Assembly: GCF_902804475.1 (NCBI RefSeq)
Contig: NZ_CADCSU010000087.1
Location: 62,001 to 126,000, forward strand
Source: Flavobacterium bizetiae
GTDB lineage: Bacteria > Bacteroidota > Bacteroidia > Flavobacteriales > Flavobacteriaceae
Direction of reading: 5' to 3'
DNA: 64,000 nucleotides
Shown here: positions 50,459 to 59,403 of the stretch, in pieces
Numbering within the stretch: position 1 is the stretch's first letter
Layout: every line of letters starts with the position of its first letter
Translations under genes and position numbers: made by a program
The notes under the pieces: model-generated
Told to the model about the DNA's origin: nothing
The model's input: only the letters and a program-made list of their open reading frames with translations
The model's database searches: none

Positions 50459-52594
50459 TTACTCTTTTTTCTCCTCACGTGGAGGTCTTGGTAAAAGTGC
50501 TTTTCTTGACACTTTTTCTTTTCTTGTTTTAGGATCAAGTCCTAAATACTTAACCTGGAATACATCTCCCATGTTTACTACATCAGTAACGTTTTCTGTA
50601 CGTTCCCAAGCTAGTTCAGATACGTGAAGCAATACTTCGTTTCCTGGTGCAGCAGTATATTCTACTACAGCTCCAAAATCAAGCATTTTAATTACTTTAA
50701 CTTCGTAAGCTTCTCCCATTTGAGGTTTGAAAGTAATAGATTGGATTTTTGCCAATACTGCTTCAATTCCTGCAGGATCTGTACCTAAAATTTCGATAAC
50801 ACCTTGCTCATCAACTTCGTTGATTACAATAGTTGTTCCTGTAGCTTTTTGTAATTCCTGAATTACTTTTCCACCAGGTCCAATTAATGCTCCAATAAAG
50901 TTTCCAGGAATAGTTCTGGTGATGATTTTTGGAGAATGTGCTTTAACATCAGCTCTAGGAGCAGCGATAGTTTCAGTTAATTTTCCTAAAATGTGTAAAC
51001 GTCCTTCACGTGCTTGCCCTAAAGCTTGCTCCATAATGTCGTAACGTAAACCATCAATCTTAATATCCATTTGACAAGCTGTAATACCGTCAGCAGTTCC
51101 TGTTACTTTAAAGTCCATATCTCCTAAGTGGTCTTCATCACCTAAAATATCTGACAATACAGCAAATTTCTCACCATCAGTAATCAATCCCATAGCAATT
51201 CCAGAAACTGGTTTTACCATTTGAACTCCAGCATCCATCAAAGCCATTGTTCCTGCACAAACCGTTGCCATAGAAGAAGAACCATTAGATTCTAAAACTT
51301 CAGAAACAATACGGATAGTATAAGGACAATCAGCAGGAATCATATTTTTTAATGCTCTTTGAGCTAAGTTACCGTGACCAACTTCTCTTCTTGAAGTTCC
51401 TCTTAGTGGTTTTGCTTCACCAGTAGAGAAAGGAGGGAAGTTATAGTGTAAGTAGAATTTCTCTTCACCTTGTTCAGATGGAGAATCGATTTGATTCGCT
51501 TCTCTTGAAGTTCCTAAAGTTACAGTAGCCAATGCCTGAGTTTCTCCACGTGTAAATAAAGATGAACCGTGAACTCTTGGTAAATAATCAGTTTCACACC
51601 AGATTGGTCTGATATCTGTAGTTTTTCTACCATCTAAACGTAAACCTAATTCTAATACTACATTACGAACAGCTTCTTTGTTTGTTTTGTAGAAATATTT
51701 AGAAACTAAATCTCCGTCAGCAGCTAATTCTTCTTCAGTAAATAAAGCTTTAACTTCTTCTTTTACTTCAGCAAATGCAGCAGATCTTTCGTGTTTAGCC
51801 GATCCAACTTTTGCAATAGCATAAATTTTATCGTAAGCTGCAGCTTTTACTTTTTTGTAAATTTCTTCGTTTTCTTTCTCACCTTCGTAAATACGAATTT
51901 CTTTTTTACCAAAAGCAGCTTGCAAACGTAATTGAGCCTGAATTTGAATTTTTATCGCTTCGTGAGCAAATTTGATAGCTTCTACCATTTCTGCTTCTGA
52001 AATTTCTTTCATCTCTCCTTCAACCATTGCAACTGAGTCCATAGAAGCACCAATCATCATGTCGATGTCAGATTTTGCTAAGTCTTCTCTGCTTGGGTTG
52101 ATTACAAATTTACCGTCGATACGTGCAACACGTACTTCAGAGATTAAGTTGTAAAAAGGAATGTCTGAAACAGCTAATGCAGCAGATGCAGCTAAACCAG
52201 CTAAAGCATCAGGCATAACTTCTTCGTCATGAGACATTAATTGAATCATAACTTGTGTTTCAGCATGGTAATCGTCTGGGAAAAGCGGACGTAAAACACG
52301 GTCTACTAATCTCATTGTTAATACTTCGCTATCGCTTGGACGAGCTTCTCTCTTGAAGAAACCTCCTGGGAAACGACCAGCTGCTGCGAATTTTTCGCGG
52401 TAATCTACCGTTAATGGTAAGAAATCAACGCCTGGGTTAGAAGTGCGAGCTGAAACTGCTGTTGCAAGTATCATAGTGTCGCCCATTCTTACTACTACAG
52501 AACCATCAGCTTGTTTGGCTAAACGTCCTGTCTCGATTGTGATGCTTCTGCCATCACCTAAATCGATTTTTTCTACAAATAATTGTGGAATCAT
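50459..52594 (-). CDS. pnp: Polynucleotide phosphorylase
   Basis: The 711-residue 3'-5' exoribonuclease uses phosphate to degrade RNA. It has two RNase PH domains (about 10-225 and 310-545, with [14 protein letters not shown] and [16 protein letters not shown]), an all-alpha linker, a KH domain (about 552-612, [16 protein letters not shown]) and an S1 domain (about 620-690, [20 protein letters not shown]). It works with RNase E/G-type enzymes in mRNA decay. It follows rpsO in the usual order. A CA-rich stem-loop leader precedes it. The last residues PREEKKE are a short charged tail. Confidence 0.97.
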   Translation of the reverse strand: MIPQLFVEKIDLGDGRSITIETGRLAKQADGSVVVRMGDTMILATAVSARTSNPGVDFLPLTVDYREKFAAAGRFPGGFFKREARPSDSEVLTMRLVDRVLRPLFPDDYHAETQVMIQLMSHDEEVMPDALAGLAASAALAVSDIPFYNLISEVRVARIDGKFVINPSREDLAKSDIDMMIGASMDSVAMVEGEMKEISEAEMVEAIKFAHEAIKIQIQAQLRLQAAFGKKEIRIYEGEKENEEIYKKVKAAAYDKIYAIAKVGSAKHERSAAFAEVKEEVKALFTEEELAADGDLVSKYFYKTNKEAVRNVVLELGLRLDGRKTTDIRPIWCETDYLPRVHGSSLFTRGETQALATVTLGTSREANQIDSPSEQGEEKFYLHYNFPPFSTGEAKPLRGTSRREVGHGNLAQRALKNMIPADCPYTIRIVSEVLESNGSSSMATVCAGTMALMDAGVQMVKPVSGIAMGLITDGEKFAVLSDILGDEDHLGDMDFKVTGTADGITACQMDIKIDGLRYDIMEQALGQAREGRLHILGKLTETIAAPRADVKAHSPKIITRTIPGNFIGALIGPGGKVIQELQKATGTTIVINEVDEQGVIEILGTDPAGIEAVLAKIQSITFKPQMGEAYEVKVIKMLDFGAVVEYTAAPGNEVLLHVSELAWERTENVTDVVNMGDVFQVKYLGLDPKTRKEKVSRKALLPRPPREEKKE

Positions 52595-52618
52595 AATTTT
52601 TCCTTATTGGTTATACAA

Positions 52619-52675
52619 TGGGTTTTAGTTGTGTTGTAGTTGTTGTGTGTGTAGTTGTTGTTAATCTAAAACCCA
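52619..52675 (-). promoter_or_regulatory. Stem-loop with CA-rich loop in the pnp leader
   Basis: On the minus strand TGGGTTTTAG (52675-52666) pairs with CTAAAACCCA (52628-52619). The 37-base loop consists almost only of A, C and U in ACA/CAAC units. It ends 25 bases before the pnp ATG and after the rpsO terminator, where an RNase-cleaved autoregulatory hairpin would lie. Confidence 0.45.
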
Positions 52676-52724
52676 ATGAAAAACCAAACTTTTTTTCTTA
52701 TAAAATGCTTGTAATGTAAAAACA

Positions 52725-52750
52725 AAAAGAGGCACTCTCGCACCTCTTTT
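52725..52750 (-). terminator. Terminator or attenuator between rpsO and pnp
   Basis: On the minus strand AAAAGAGG and CCTCTTTT pair around a 10-base loop, followed by TGTTTTT, ten bases after the rpsO stop. Confidence 0.7.
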
Positions 52751-52759
52751 CTATATTGA

Positions 52760-53026
52760 TTATTTTCTGATATTCAATACTTTGATAATCTCACGATATC
52801 TGTTGATCTCTTTCTTTTTCAAGTAATCCAGCAACGATCTTCTTTTACCTACTAGTAATACTAATGAACGCTCAGTGTTGTAATCATGACGATTTTTTTT
52901 CAAGTGCTCAGTTAAGTGACTAATTCTGTAAGTAAACAATGCGATTTGAGCTTCTGCTTTTCCAGTGTTTGTTGCTTCACCGTGTTGAGCGAAAATCTCT
53001 TCTTTTTTCTCTTTAGTTAAATACAT
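52760..53026 (-). CDS. rpsO: 30S ribosomal protein S15
   Basis: The 88-residue protein has the S15 helical fold: TGKAEAQIALFTYRISHLTEHL and HLKKNRHDYNTERSLVLLVG, then KRRSLLDYLKKKEINRYREI, with full family length. It binds 16S rRNA near the three-way junction and helps assemble the small-subunit platform. It is upstream of pnp on the same strand, the classic pair. The two genes are separated by a hairpin and a leader, so they may be partly independent. Confidence 0.97.
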   Translation of the reverse strand: MYLTKEKKEEIFAQHGEATNTGKAEAQIALFTYRISHLTEHLKKNRHDYNTERSLVLLVGKRRSLLDYLKKKEINRYREIIKVLNIRK

Positions 53027-53113
53027 TCCAATATTATTTAATGATTTTTATGTATGTCGTACATCTTTTGTAAGACGGTGCAAAATTAGAACTTTTTTTT
53101 GGAAAAACGAATT

Positions 53114-54058
53114 TTATTGATTGTTTTTTACAATTGTAATAGGTATTGAATAGCTTCCCTGTGCTGGTATGCCTCTTATTAGTCTCGGATTCCATTTTCC
53201 AGCACTTATTATTGTGGCTATTGCTCTTTCGTTTAAAACGGTACTAAGTCCTTTTAAAACTCTTAGTTCAGTCAGGGTTCCTTCTTTATTGATGATAAAA
53301 TAGATATACATACTGCCGCATATATTGTTTTCAGGAAGATCCATATTTTGAGAGATGCTTCTATAAAAGGATTGCATGCCGGATTTTGGTACGGCTTCCT
53401 GAAATATAATTTTATAATGATGACCAATATTTAAAGAGTCAATACTTACTCCGGATATTAGTTTTCCGTTTTCATAATTCTCTGTAAATGTACATTGAGT
53501 CTCTATGCTTTTTCCTTTCCAGATTCCATAAGGAAGGCCGTTTTTTATTTTCCCGCTTTGTTCAACTTCTTCGTTTACTTCTTTAAGGTGGCCATTACCA
53601 TTAATTACTGTTTGTTCTTTTTCTGGATTCCAAAAACTATTTACTTTAAAAAGCACTTCATCCTTTTTTCTAAAATATTCAAGTTCAGATTTTGAATTTC
53701 CATCTTCATACCAATTAAACTCTTTTCCTGTTTTTTTTGTTTTTGAATAACTTACTGCTGATTCTTTATTGCCATTTTCATAGTAGTAGACAAAAGGGCC
53801 TTCTTCTTTAAGAATGTCCCTGTCAGATGATGTGCCAATCATCTGTAATTTTTGTGATTTGTAGTAATCCTTAACTGTATAAGTTTTTTTATTACTAGAA
53901 AAATACTCTTTTATTACTCTTATATATTTATAGTTTTCGTCTGTTGTTTCTACAGAGTTAGAATCCAGATAAATAACTTTGTCTAAAGTAGCGTCAGTTT
54001 GAGAATATAATTTTGTTGAAATAATACAGAAAAAGAAAACGCGTAAAATTAGTTTCAT
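53114..54058 (-). CDS. YwqK/MORN-like repeat protein with C-terminal TonB domain
   Basis: The 314-residue protein has a signal peptide (about 1-19, ending KLYSQ). A middle region (about 80-200) shows YwqK-type repeats (GPFVYYYENGNKESAVSY, GKEFNWYEDGNSKSEL). The C-terminal TonB_C domain (about 235-312) contains MYIYFIINKEGTLTELRVLKG and GKWNPRLIRGIPAQGSYSIP. It lacks the N-terminal membrane anchor and Pro-rich spacer of standard TonB, so classical energy coupling is doubtful. The domain may bind cell wall or a receptor instead. It is a single gene between rpsO and a GAF-domain gene. Confidence 0.85.
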   Translation of the reverse strand: MKLILRVFFFCIISTKLYSQTDATLDKVIYLDSNSVETTDENYKYIRVIKEYFSSNKKTYTVKDYYKSQKLQMIGTSSDRDILKEEGPFVYYYENGNKESAVSYSKTKKTGKEFNWYEDGNSKSELEYFRKKDEVLFKVNSFWNPEKEQTVINGNGHLKEVNEEVEQSGKIKNGLPYGIWKGKSIETQCTFTENYENGKLISGVSIDSLNIGHHYKIIFQEAVPKSGMQSFYRSISQNMDLPENNICGSMYIYFIINKEGTLTELRVLKGLSTVLNERAIATIISAGKWNPRLIRGIPAQGSYSIPITIVKNNQ

Positions 54059-54095
54059 AAAGAATTAAAAGTAAAGTTACGCGAATGTATTATTT

Positions 54096-54551
54096 TTAGT
54101 ACAATTTAGCAACTTCCTGATTTACAAATTCTAAAAAACGTTCGTCAGCTTCAGTAAAGGGATCTATAACATGGCTGTCAATATCAATCTGACCAATATT
54201 CTGACCGTTTACAAATAAAGGAACTACGATTTCAGATTTTACAATAAAGCTACAAGCGATATAATTGTCTTGTGCGGCAACATCCGGCACCACAAAATTG
54301 GCGTTGCTTTCGGCAACTTGTCCGCAGATTCCTTTTCCAAACGGAATCACAGTATGATCGGTTTCTGCTCCTACATAAGGACCTAAATGCAAAGTTTTGG
54401 CTTCATGATTGGCGAAATAAAAACCAACCCAGTTATAGTACTCTACATTTGCATTCAATAGTTGGCAGATAGCCAATAATTTTTCGTCTCTAACTAATTT
54501 TGTATCAGCTACAATAGCGCTTATTTTTGGTTCTAATTCCTGAAATGTCAT
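54096..54551 (-). CDS. Free methionine-(R)-sulfoxide reductase, GAF-domain type
   Basis: The 151-residue GAF protein aligns with the fRMsr family along its length: WVGFYF near 41-46, IPFGKGICGQ with Cys76, NYIACSF with Cys100, SEIVVPL near 106-112, and IGQIDIDS near 118-125. It should reduce free methionine-(R)-sulfoxide using thioredoxin. Cys76 and Cys100 are 24 residues apart, as in E. coli (94 and 118). The third cysteine (84 in E. coli) is His66 here. It is a stand-alone gene, divergent from xrtF, with a TACTTTTG box (54576-54569) 18 bases before its start. Confidence 0.92.
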   Translation of the reverse strand: MTFQELEPKISAIVADTKLVRDEKLLAICQLLNANVEYYNWVGFYFANHEAKTLHLGPYVGAETDHTVIPFGKGICGQVAESNANFVVPDVAAQDNYIACSFIVKSEIVVPLFVNGQNIGQIDIDSHVIDPFTEADERFLEFVNQEVAKLY

Positions 54552-54622
54552 AATCTTAAAATTTTATACAAAAGTATTTAAAGCTAATCTCAAAAAATAC
54601 ATAAATTTGAAAAAAAATTCTG

Positions 54623-55159
54623 TTGAAAAAATACCTCATTCAATTTAAGCCCTTCCTTATATTTATAAGCACTTTTTTTGCTGCCTATATTGTACTTACA
54701 TTAGTTTATAAATTGTATCTCGATACTTTTGATGTAAATGATGTCGACGGAATAACCAATATAGTAGGTAAAAATGTAGCGCAATTAATGAATGTGTTTC
54801 ATTGCGATATTAAAATTTATAAAAGTATTACCGATTCCTGGTTAGAGGTTTGGTACAATAAGCATTATAGTGTGCGAATTGTTGAGGGATGTAATGCTGT
54901 AAGTGTTATAATCCTGTTTATTTCTTTTGTGCTTGCTTTTTCAGGAAAACTAAAAACAACCTTGCTTTATATTTTGTTCGGTATTTTGTTCATATATATT
55001 CTAAATGTTGTTCGAATCGCTCTTTTGATTGTGTTGTTGTTTTACTTTCCTAAGTACAATCATTTTTTACACGGTACTTTTTTTCCGCTCATTATTTATG
55101 GTTCTGTTTTTATCTTATGGATTGTATGGGTAAATAAATTTTCTAAATATGCTAAGTAA
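54623..55159 (+). CDS. xrtF: Exosortase F
   Basis: The 178-residue membrane protein belongs to the exosortase family. The catalytic triad is visible: Cys90 in VEGCNAVS, Arg131 in LNVVRIALL and His150 in HFLHGTFFP. About five helices are present. Exosortases cleave C-terminal sorting signals and help send proteins to the surface, with XrtF confined mainly to Flavobacteriia. The start is TTG at 54623, as no in-frame ATG occurs before residue 56. A TAAATTTG box (54602-54609) lies just upstream. The partner gene overlaps the stop by 11 bases. Confidence 0.9.
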   Translation: MKKYLIQFKPFLIFISTFFAAYIVLTLVYKLYLDTFDVNDVDGITNIVGKNVAQLMNVFHCDIKIYKSITDSWLEVWYNKHYSVRIVEGCNAVSVIILFISFVLAFSGKLKTTLLYILFGILFIYILNVVRIALLIVLLFYFPKYNHFLHGTFFPLIIYGSVFILWIVWVNKFSKYAK

Positions 55160-55595
55160 GCTGCTTCAACATAAAGGCAAAATTATAACTGCAATCTTTA
55201 TTATAGTATGTTTTGGTGTTATAAGAGCTTTTGAGGGGAAATTGTTTTATGATCCTTTCTTAGCTTATTTCGAATCTGATTTTAAAGATGCGCCTTTTCC
55301 CTCAATAGATTCTTTTAGGCTTTTTGGCGGATTATTATTTCGTTATCTACTCAATACTCTTTTGTCCTTACTTCTTATTTATACCTTATTTCAGGAGGTT
55401 GAAATACTGAAGTTTAGCGCGATTTTGTATGTTTTTTTTCTAATATTGCTTTTAGGGATGTTTTTTGTAATTATTAATTATTTTAAGGATTGGAGCTGGC
55501 TTCTTTTTTATGTCAGAAGATTTATTATTCAGCCCATTTTTGTCTTGCTGTTTATACCTGCATTTTACTATCAGCAGCAAAATCTTAAAAAATAA
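55149..55595 (+). CDS. Exosortase F system-associated membrane protein
   Basis: The 148-residue protein has about four helices and the family features FYDPFLAYFESDFKDAPFP near 33-51 and FRYLLNTLLSLLLIYTLFQ. It starts inside the xrtF reading frame (11-base overlap), so the two are coupled. It is the usual partner of XrtF in Flavobacteriia, and its biochemical role is unknown. A separate -7 box (TAGTTTTG at 55630-55637) starts the next transcript, so the unit ends here. Confidence 0.88.
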   Translation: MLSKLLQHKGKIITAIFIIVCFGVIRAFEGKLFYDPFLAYFESDFKDAPFPSIDSFRLFGGLLFRYLLNTLLSLLLIYTLFQEVEILKFSAILYVFFLILLLGMFFVIINYFKDWSWLLFYVRRFIIQPIFVLLFIPAFYYQQQNLKK

Positions 55596-55641
55596 CATTT
55601 CATTAGATATTTTTTTAACTCTTTTTTGGTAGTTTTGCATC

Positions 55642-56040
55642 ATGAATTTAAAAAAGTGCACAGGATTATTTTTAGCGTTCCTATTGTTGGTTTCCAACAT
55701 TGGGTTTGCTTTTGATGTGCATTATTGTGGTGGCGAGATAGCTTCTGTTTCATTAAACACTTCTGTTACTGCATCTCCTGAAAAGAAATGTTGTGGAGAG
55801 TCTGAAAAGAAATCTTCTTGTTGTAAAGACAAAGTAGTTCATTTTGAGAAAAAGTCTGACAATGCCACTATTAAGTTTTTCTTTTTTCAATTTGCTTTTC
55901 CGGCTGTAATTCAGGAATTCAAACCAGTTGCTTTTGTATCAATTCCAAATTTCAAAAGCAATAAAATCATTTCGTATTATTCTGATGCGAATGCGCCCCC
56001 CTTATTTAAGCTGTATAGCCAATATATTTTTTATTCCTGA
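55642..56040 (+). CDS. HYC_CC_PP family exported protein
   Basis: The 132-residue protein has a signal peptide (about 1-23, ending NIGFA). Family motifs are HYC at 27-29, CC at 50-51 and 60-61 separated by charged residues, and a C-terminal APPLF at 118-122. The eight cysteines suggest metal or redox binding. It is followed by a TonB receptor and an HMA-domain protein in one direction, a cluster seen for metal, probably copper, handling. I infer the metal from Cys/His motifs and the HMA partner; it is not shown directly. Confidence 0.88.
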   Translation: MNLKKCTGLFLAFLLLVSNIGFAFDVHYCGGEIASVSLNTSVTASPEKKCCGESEKKSSCCKDKVVHFEKKSDNATIKFFFFQFAFPAVIQEFKPVAFVSIPNFKSNKIISYYSDANAPPLFKLYSQYIFYS

Positions 56041-56146
56041 TTTTAATGTTTAGAATCAAGCCTTTTATGGTTTGTACTATGCTGTTTTTTTATTTAGAAA
56101 ATTTTCTACAAAACAGCTTTTTCTAATTACATTAAAATCTTTTTTT

Positions 56147-58153
56147 ATGAAAAAAAATATCATGCTTTTGGGTATGATTTTACTTTCTGTTGCTGCATTT
56201 TCACAAGAAGATCTGGACGAAGTAAAAATTACCAAAAAGCAAAAAGGGATTAAAAAATCTTATACCCTTACTTCCAATACAAGTGTTATTACTAGTAAAG
56301 AATTACTAAAAGCGGCTTGTTGTAATCTCGCCGAAAGTTTCGAGACAAATCCATCAATAGATGTCAATTTTTCTGATGCCTTAACAGGAACCAAGCAAAT
56401 AAAAATGCTGGGGCTGACCAGTCCGTATTTGTTAATTACTGAAGAAAATATTCCTTCGGTTCGTGGAGCTTCTCAGGCTTACGGATTGTCATTTACGCCC
56501 GGAACCTGGATCGAAAGTGTTCAGATTACCAAAGGAGCCGGAAGTGTTATAAATGGCTATGAAAGTATTTCGGGTCAGATTAATACAGAACTTTTGAAAC
56601 CTTTAAATGACATTCCGTTCTTTTTAAACGTATACGGTTCTACCGATGCGCGTTTTGAAGTAAATACTCATTTTAATAAAAAGTTGTCTGATAAATGGGC
56701 TACAAGTTTGTTTGTGCACGGAAATGCCCGTGTAGCGAAAAACGACATGAACGACGACGGGTTTCTGGATAATCCGCTTGGGAAACAAATCAATGTTTTA
56801 AATCGTTATCAATATTATAATCCTGAAAGTGGTTTGGTTAGTTTTATCAATTTTAGATATATGAATGATAAAAAACAAACCGGAGAAGTTGATTTTGATA
56901 AAGACAGAGATCGCGGAACAACAAATCATTGGGGTTCAGAAATTAATACAGAACGTTTTGATGTTTCTACCAAGATTGGTTACGTTTTTAAAGATATGCC
57001 ATATCAAAGTATAGGTTTTCAGAATGCTTTCAATAGTCATAATCAAAACTCTTATTTTGGATTGAATTTGTATGACATTAAGCAGAATAGTTTTTATTCG
57101 AATTTAATTTTCAATTCGATTATCAACAACACGATGCATAAGTTCTCGACGGGTTTAAATTTTACTTATGATCAGTATCAGGAATTCGTGAATGTAAACG
57201 ACTATAGTAGAATTGATAATTCGGTAGGAGCGTTCTTTGAATATACGTATGATAATGCCGATAATTTTAGTTTAATCTTAGGAGGTAGAGTAGATAATCA
57301 TAATCGTTTGGGCTTTTTTGTAACGCCTCGTTTGCATATGAGATACAATCCTTGGAAAGATGGAGTAATTCGTTTTTCTGCAGGTAGAGGAAAACGTTCG
57401 GCAAATATTTTTGCAGAGAACCAACAACTTTTTGCTAGTTCAAGAACGTTTGAGATTTTAGATACAAACGGAAAGATTTATGGTTTGAATCCTGAAATTG
57501 CATGGAATTACGGAGTGAGTTTTTCTCAGAAATTCAAACTTTTTAATAAAAATGCCGAAGCCGGATTTGATTTCTATCGTACCGATTTTCAAAATCAGGC
57601 CGTTGTAGATTTGATGCAAAGCCCGCAAGAAGTTTCTTTTTATAATTTAAGAGGAAGTTCTTTTGCAAATAGCTTTCAGTTTGAATTTAATTATGAGTTA
57701 ATTCATAATCTTAACCTTAGAACGGCATACAAATATTATGACATTCAGACAGATTATTTAACAGGTACTTTTCAACGTCCATTACAGGCCAAACACCGTT
57801 TTTTGGGAAATTTAGAATATGAAACCAACTTAAATAATGGTAAACAATGGAAGTTTGATTATACATTTAACTGGTCAGGAAAACAGCAATTGCCTTATAC
57901 GGCATCAAATCCTGTAGAAGATCAGTTTCCTGATTTCTCGCCTTCGTATGCTGTTATGAATGTTCAGGTAACAAGAGTTATTTCTCCGGTTTTAGAAGTA
58001 TATGTTGGAGGAGAAAATATAGGAAACTATAAACAACAAAAAGCAATTTTAGGTGCCGAAAACCCATTTGGTCCTAACTTTGATGCATCTATTGCGTATG
58101 CGCCAATTTTTGGGCAAATGTATTACGCAGGATTACGATTTAAAATAAAATAA
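56147..58153 (+). CDS. TonB-dependent receptor of a metal-associated cluster
   Basis: The 668-residue protein starts at 56147 (MKKNIMLLGMILLSVAAFSQ, a signal peptide). The plug domain shows the AACCNLAESFETNPSIDVNF segment near 55-75 and GAGSVINGYESISGQINTEL near 138-157. The barrel then runs to the terminal YYAGLRFKIK. The conserved CC in the plug is typical of this receptor group. It lacks the carboxypeptidase-like domain. It lies between HYC_CC_PP and HMA genes, so it probably imports copper or a related metal complex. The upstream ATG at 56072 adds no signal and is rejected. Confidence 0.9.
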   Translation: MKKNIMLLGMILLSVAAFSQEDLDEVKITKKQKGIKKSYTLTSNTSVITSKELLKAACCNLAESFETNPSIDVNFSDALTGTKQIKMLGLTSPYLLITEENIPSVRGASQAYGLSFTPGTWIESVQITKGAGSVINGYESISGQINTELLKPLNDIPFFLNVYGSTDARFEVNTHFNKKLSDKWATSLFVHGNARVAKNDMNDDGFLDNPLGKQINVLNRYQYYNPESGLVSFINFRYMNDKKQTGEVDFDKDRDRGTTNHWGSEINTERFDVSTKIGYVFKDMPYQSIGFQNAFNSHNQNSYFGLNLYDIKQNSFYSNLIFNSIINNTMHKFSTGLNFTYDQYQEFVNVNDYSRIDNSVGAFFEYTYDNADNFSLILGGRVDNHNRLGFFVTPRLHMRYNPWKDGVIRFSAGRGKRSANIFAENQQLFASSRTFEILDTNGKIYGLNPEIAWNYGVSFSQKFKLFNKNAEAGFDFYRTDFQNQAVVDLMQSPQEVSFYNLRGSSFANSFQFEFNYELIHNLNLRTAYKYYDIQTDYLTGTFQRPLQAKHRFLGNLEYETNLNNGKQWKFDYTFNWSGKQQLPYTASNPVEDQFPDFSPSYAVMNVQVTRVISPVLEVYVGGENIGNYKQQKAILGAENPFGPNFDASIAYAPIFGQMYYAGLRFKIK

Positions 58154-58201
58154 AAATTCAGTTTCAAAAATCAATTTTAATAACAATAAATAATAAACAA
58201 T

Positions 58202-58543
58202 ATGAAAAATATAATTTTAATTGCATTAGTATCTTTTTTAGGATTTTCAGCGCAGGCGCAAACTAAGAAAAACAAGAATTTAAAATACACTACAGAAGTA
58301 AACGGTAATTGTGAGCAATGTAAAAAACGAATCGAAAAAGCAGCTTTTGCGGTTCCTGGCGTAAAGTCAGCAACTTGGGATATTGGTTCACACCAGCTTG
58401 CTGTAATTTTAAATGAAGAAAAGTCATCTCCTGAAGATTTGAATAAAGCTATTGCCAAAGTAGGGCATGATACTAAGGATGTTAAGGCAACAGATACTGA
58501 TTATGAAAATTTACATTCTTGCTGCAAGTATGTAAGAGAATAA
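58202..58543 (+). CDS. Exported heavy-metal-associated (HMA) domain protein
   Basis: The 113-residue protein has a signal peptide (ending SAQAQ) and an HMA fold (about 28-95). The metal site GNCEQCKKRIE has Cys37 and Cys40, and the domain is followed by a second Cys-rich tail HSCCKY at 105-110. It should bind a soft metal such as Cu(I) in the periplasm and pass it on. It follows the TonB receptor by 48 bases. A terminator ends the cluster. Confidence 0.9.
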   Translation: MKNIILIALVSFLGFSAQAQTKKNKNLKYTTEVNGNCEQCKKRIEKAAFAVPGVKSATWDIGSHQLAVILNEEKSSPEDLNKAIAKVGHDTKDVKATDTDYENLHSCCKYVRE

Positions 58544-58553
58544 TTATCTTACG

Positions 58554-58579
58554 AGCCCAAGTGTAAACTTGGGCTTTTT
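58554..58579 (+). terminator. Terminator of the metal cluster
   Basis: AGCCCAAGT (58554-58562) and ACTTGGGCT (58567-58575) pair perfectly around GTAA, followed by T residues. Confidence 0.87.
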
Positions 58580-58613
58580 AATAGTTAATTTATCTTTAAA
58601 ATATAGCAATTTA

Positions 58614-58644
58614 TTGGTGTTGAAGCAAATTATTGTTAATTTCA
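58614..58644 (+). promoter_or_regulatory. Promoter of the DedA gene
   Basis: TTG (58614-58616) and TAATTTCA (58637-58644) are 20 bases apart, close to TTG / TANNTTTG. Confidence 0.45.
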
Positions 58645-58673
58645 CGAACTTATAAATATAACCAAACGCATTT

Positions 58674-59354
58674 ATGAATAATTTTGATTGGACTCAACTA
58701 ATTAACCCTGAATTTTATATCACATTAAGTATTGGCGGTGTCCAAATTGGTTTATTTATTGTTTTGTTTATCGTTTTTGCTGAAACAGGACTTTTTGCAG
58801 GTTTCTTCCTTCCGGGAGACAGTTTACTTTTTTTGGCGGGTATTTACAGCCGCGACCTGATGCTAAATGTGGTTGATATTCCGGCAGACTTTATAAATGT
58901 ATTTGTGCTTTCTACTCTTGTTGCCATAATGGGGGTTTTAGGAAACATGACAGGCTATTGGTTTGGAGCCAAAAGCGGTTATTATTTGTTTAAAAAAGAA
59001 GACTCATTCTGGTTTAAGAAAAAATATCTTTTACAATCTAAAGACTTCTTCGAAAAGTATGGAGGAAAAGCTATTATTTATGCACGTTTCCTTCCAATTT
59101 TCAGAACATTTGCACCAATCATTGCAGGTATAGTTTCTATGGATAAAAAGAAATTCATGTTTTATAATATTCTGAGTTCTTTTCTATGGTCGTTTATCCT
59201 GATTTTCGCAGGACATTATCTATACGGAGTGTTCTTAAAACAAGGAATCGATTTAAAACACCATATTGAATATATTATTATTATCATCGTAATAATCTCT
59301 ACTTTCCCGGTTTTAGTAAAGCTTTTAAAGAAAAGACCAAGCGAAAAGATATAA
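58674..59354 (+). CDS. DedA-family membrane protein (VTT domain)
   Basis: The 226-residue protein has the DedA/SNARE-associated domain: ETGLFAGFFLPGDSLLFLAG near 37-56, GYWFGAKSGYYLF near 93-105, FFEKYGGKAIIYARFLPIFR near 124-143 and TFAPIIAGIVSMDKKKF. About five helices are present. DedA proteins flip lipid carriers such as undecaprenyl phosphate or phosphatidylethanolamine and affect membrane potential. It is a single gene with promoter and terminator. Substrate is not assigned. Confidence 0.93.
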   Translation: MNNFDWTQLINPEFYITLSIGGVQIGLFIVLFIVFAETGLFAGFFLPGDSLLFLAGIYSRDLMLNVVDIPADFINVFVLSTLVAIMGVLGNMTGYWFGAKSGYYLFKKEDSFWFKKKYLLQSKDFFEKYGGKAIIYARFLPIFRTFAPIIAGIVSMDKKKFMFYNILSSFLWSFILIFAGHYLYGVFLKQGIDLKHHIEYIIIIIVIISTFPVLVKLLKKRPSEKI

Positions 59355-59367
59355 TTAACATACACAT

Positions 59368-59403
59368 AAAAAAGTCCGAAGTTTTAAACTTCGGACTTTT
59401 TTT
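59368..59403 (+). terminator. Terminator of the DedA gene
   Basis: AAAAAAGTCCGAAGTTT and AAACTTCGGACTTTTTT form a long palindromic stem. Confidence 0.87.
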
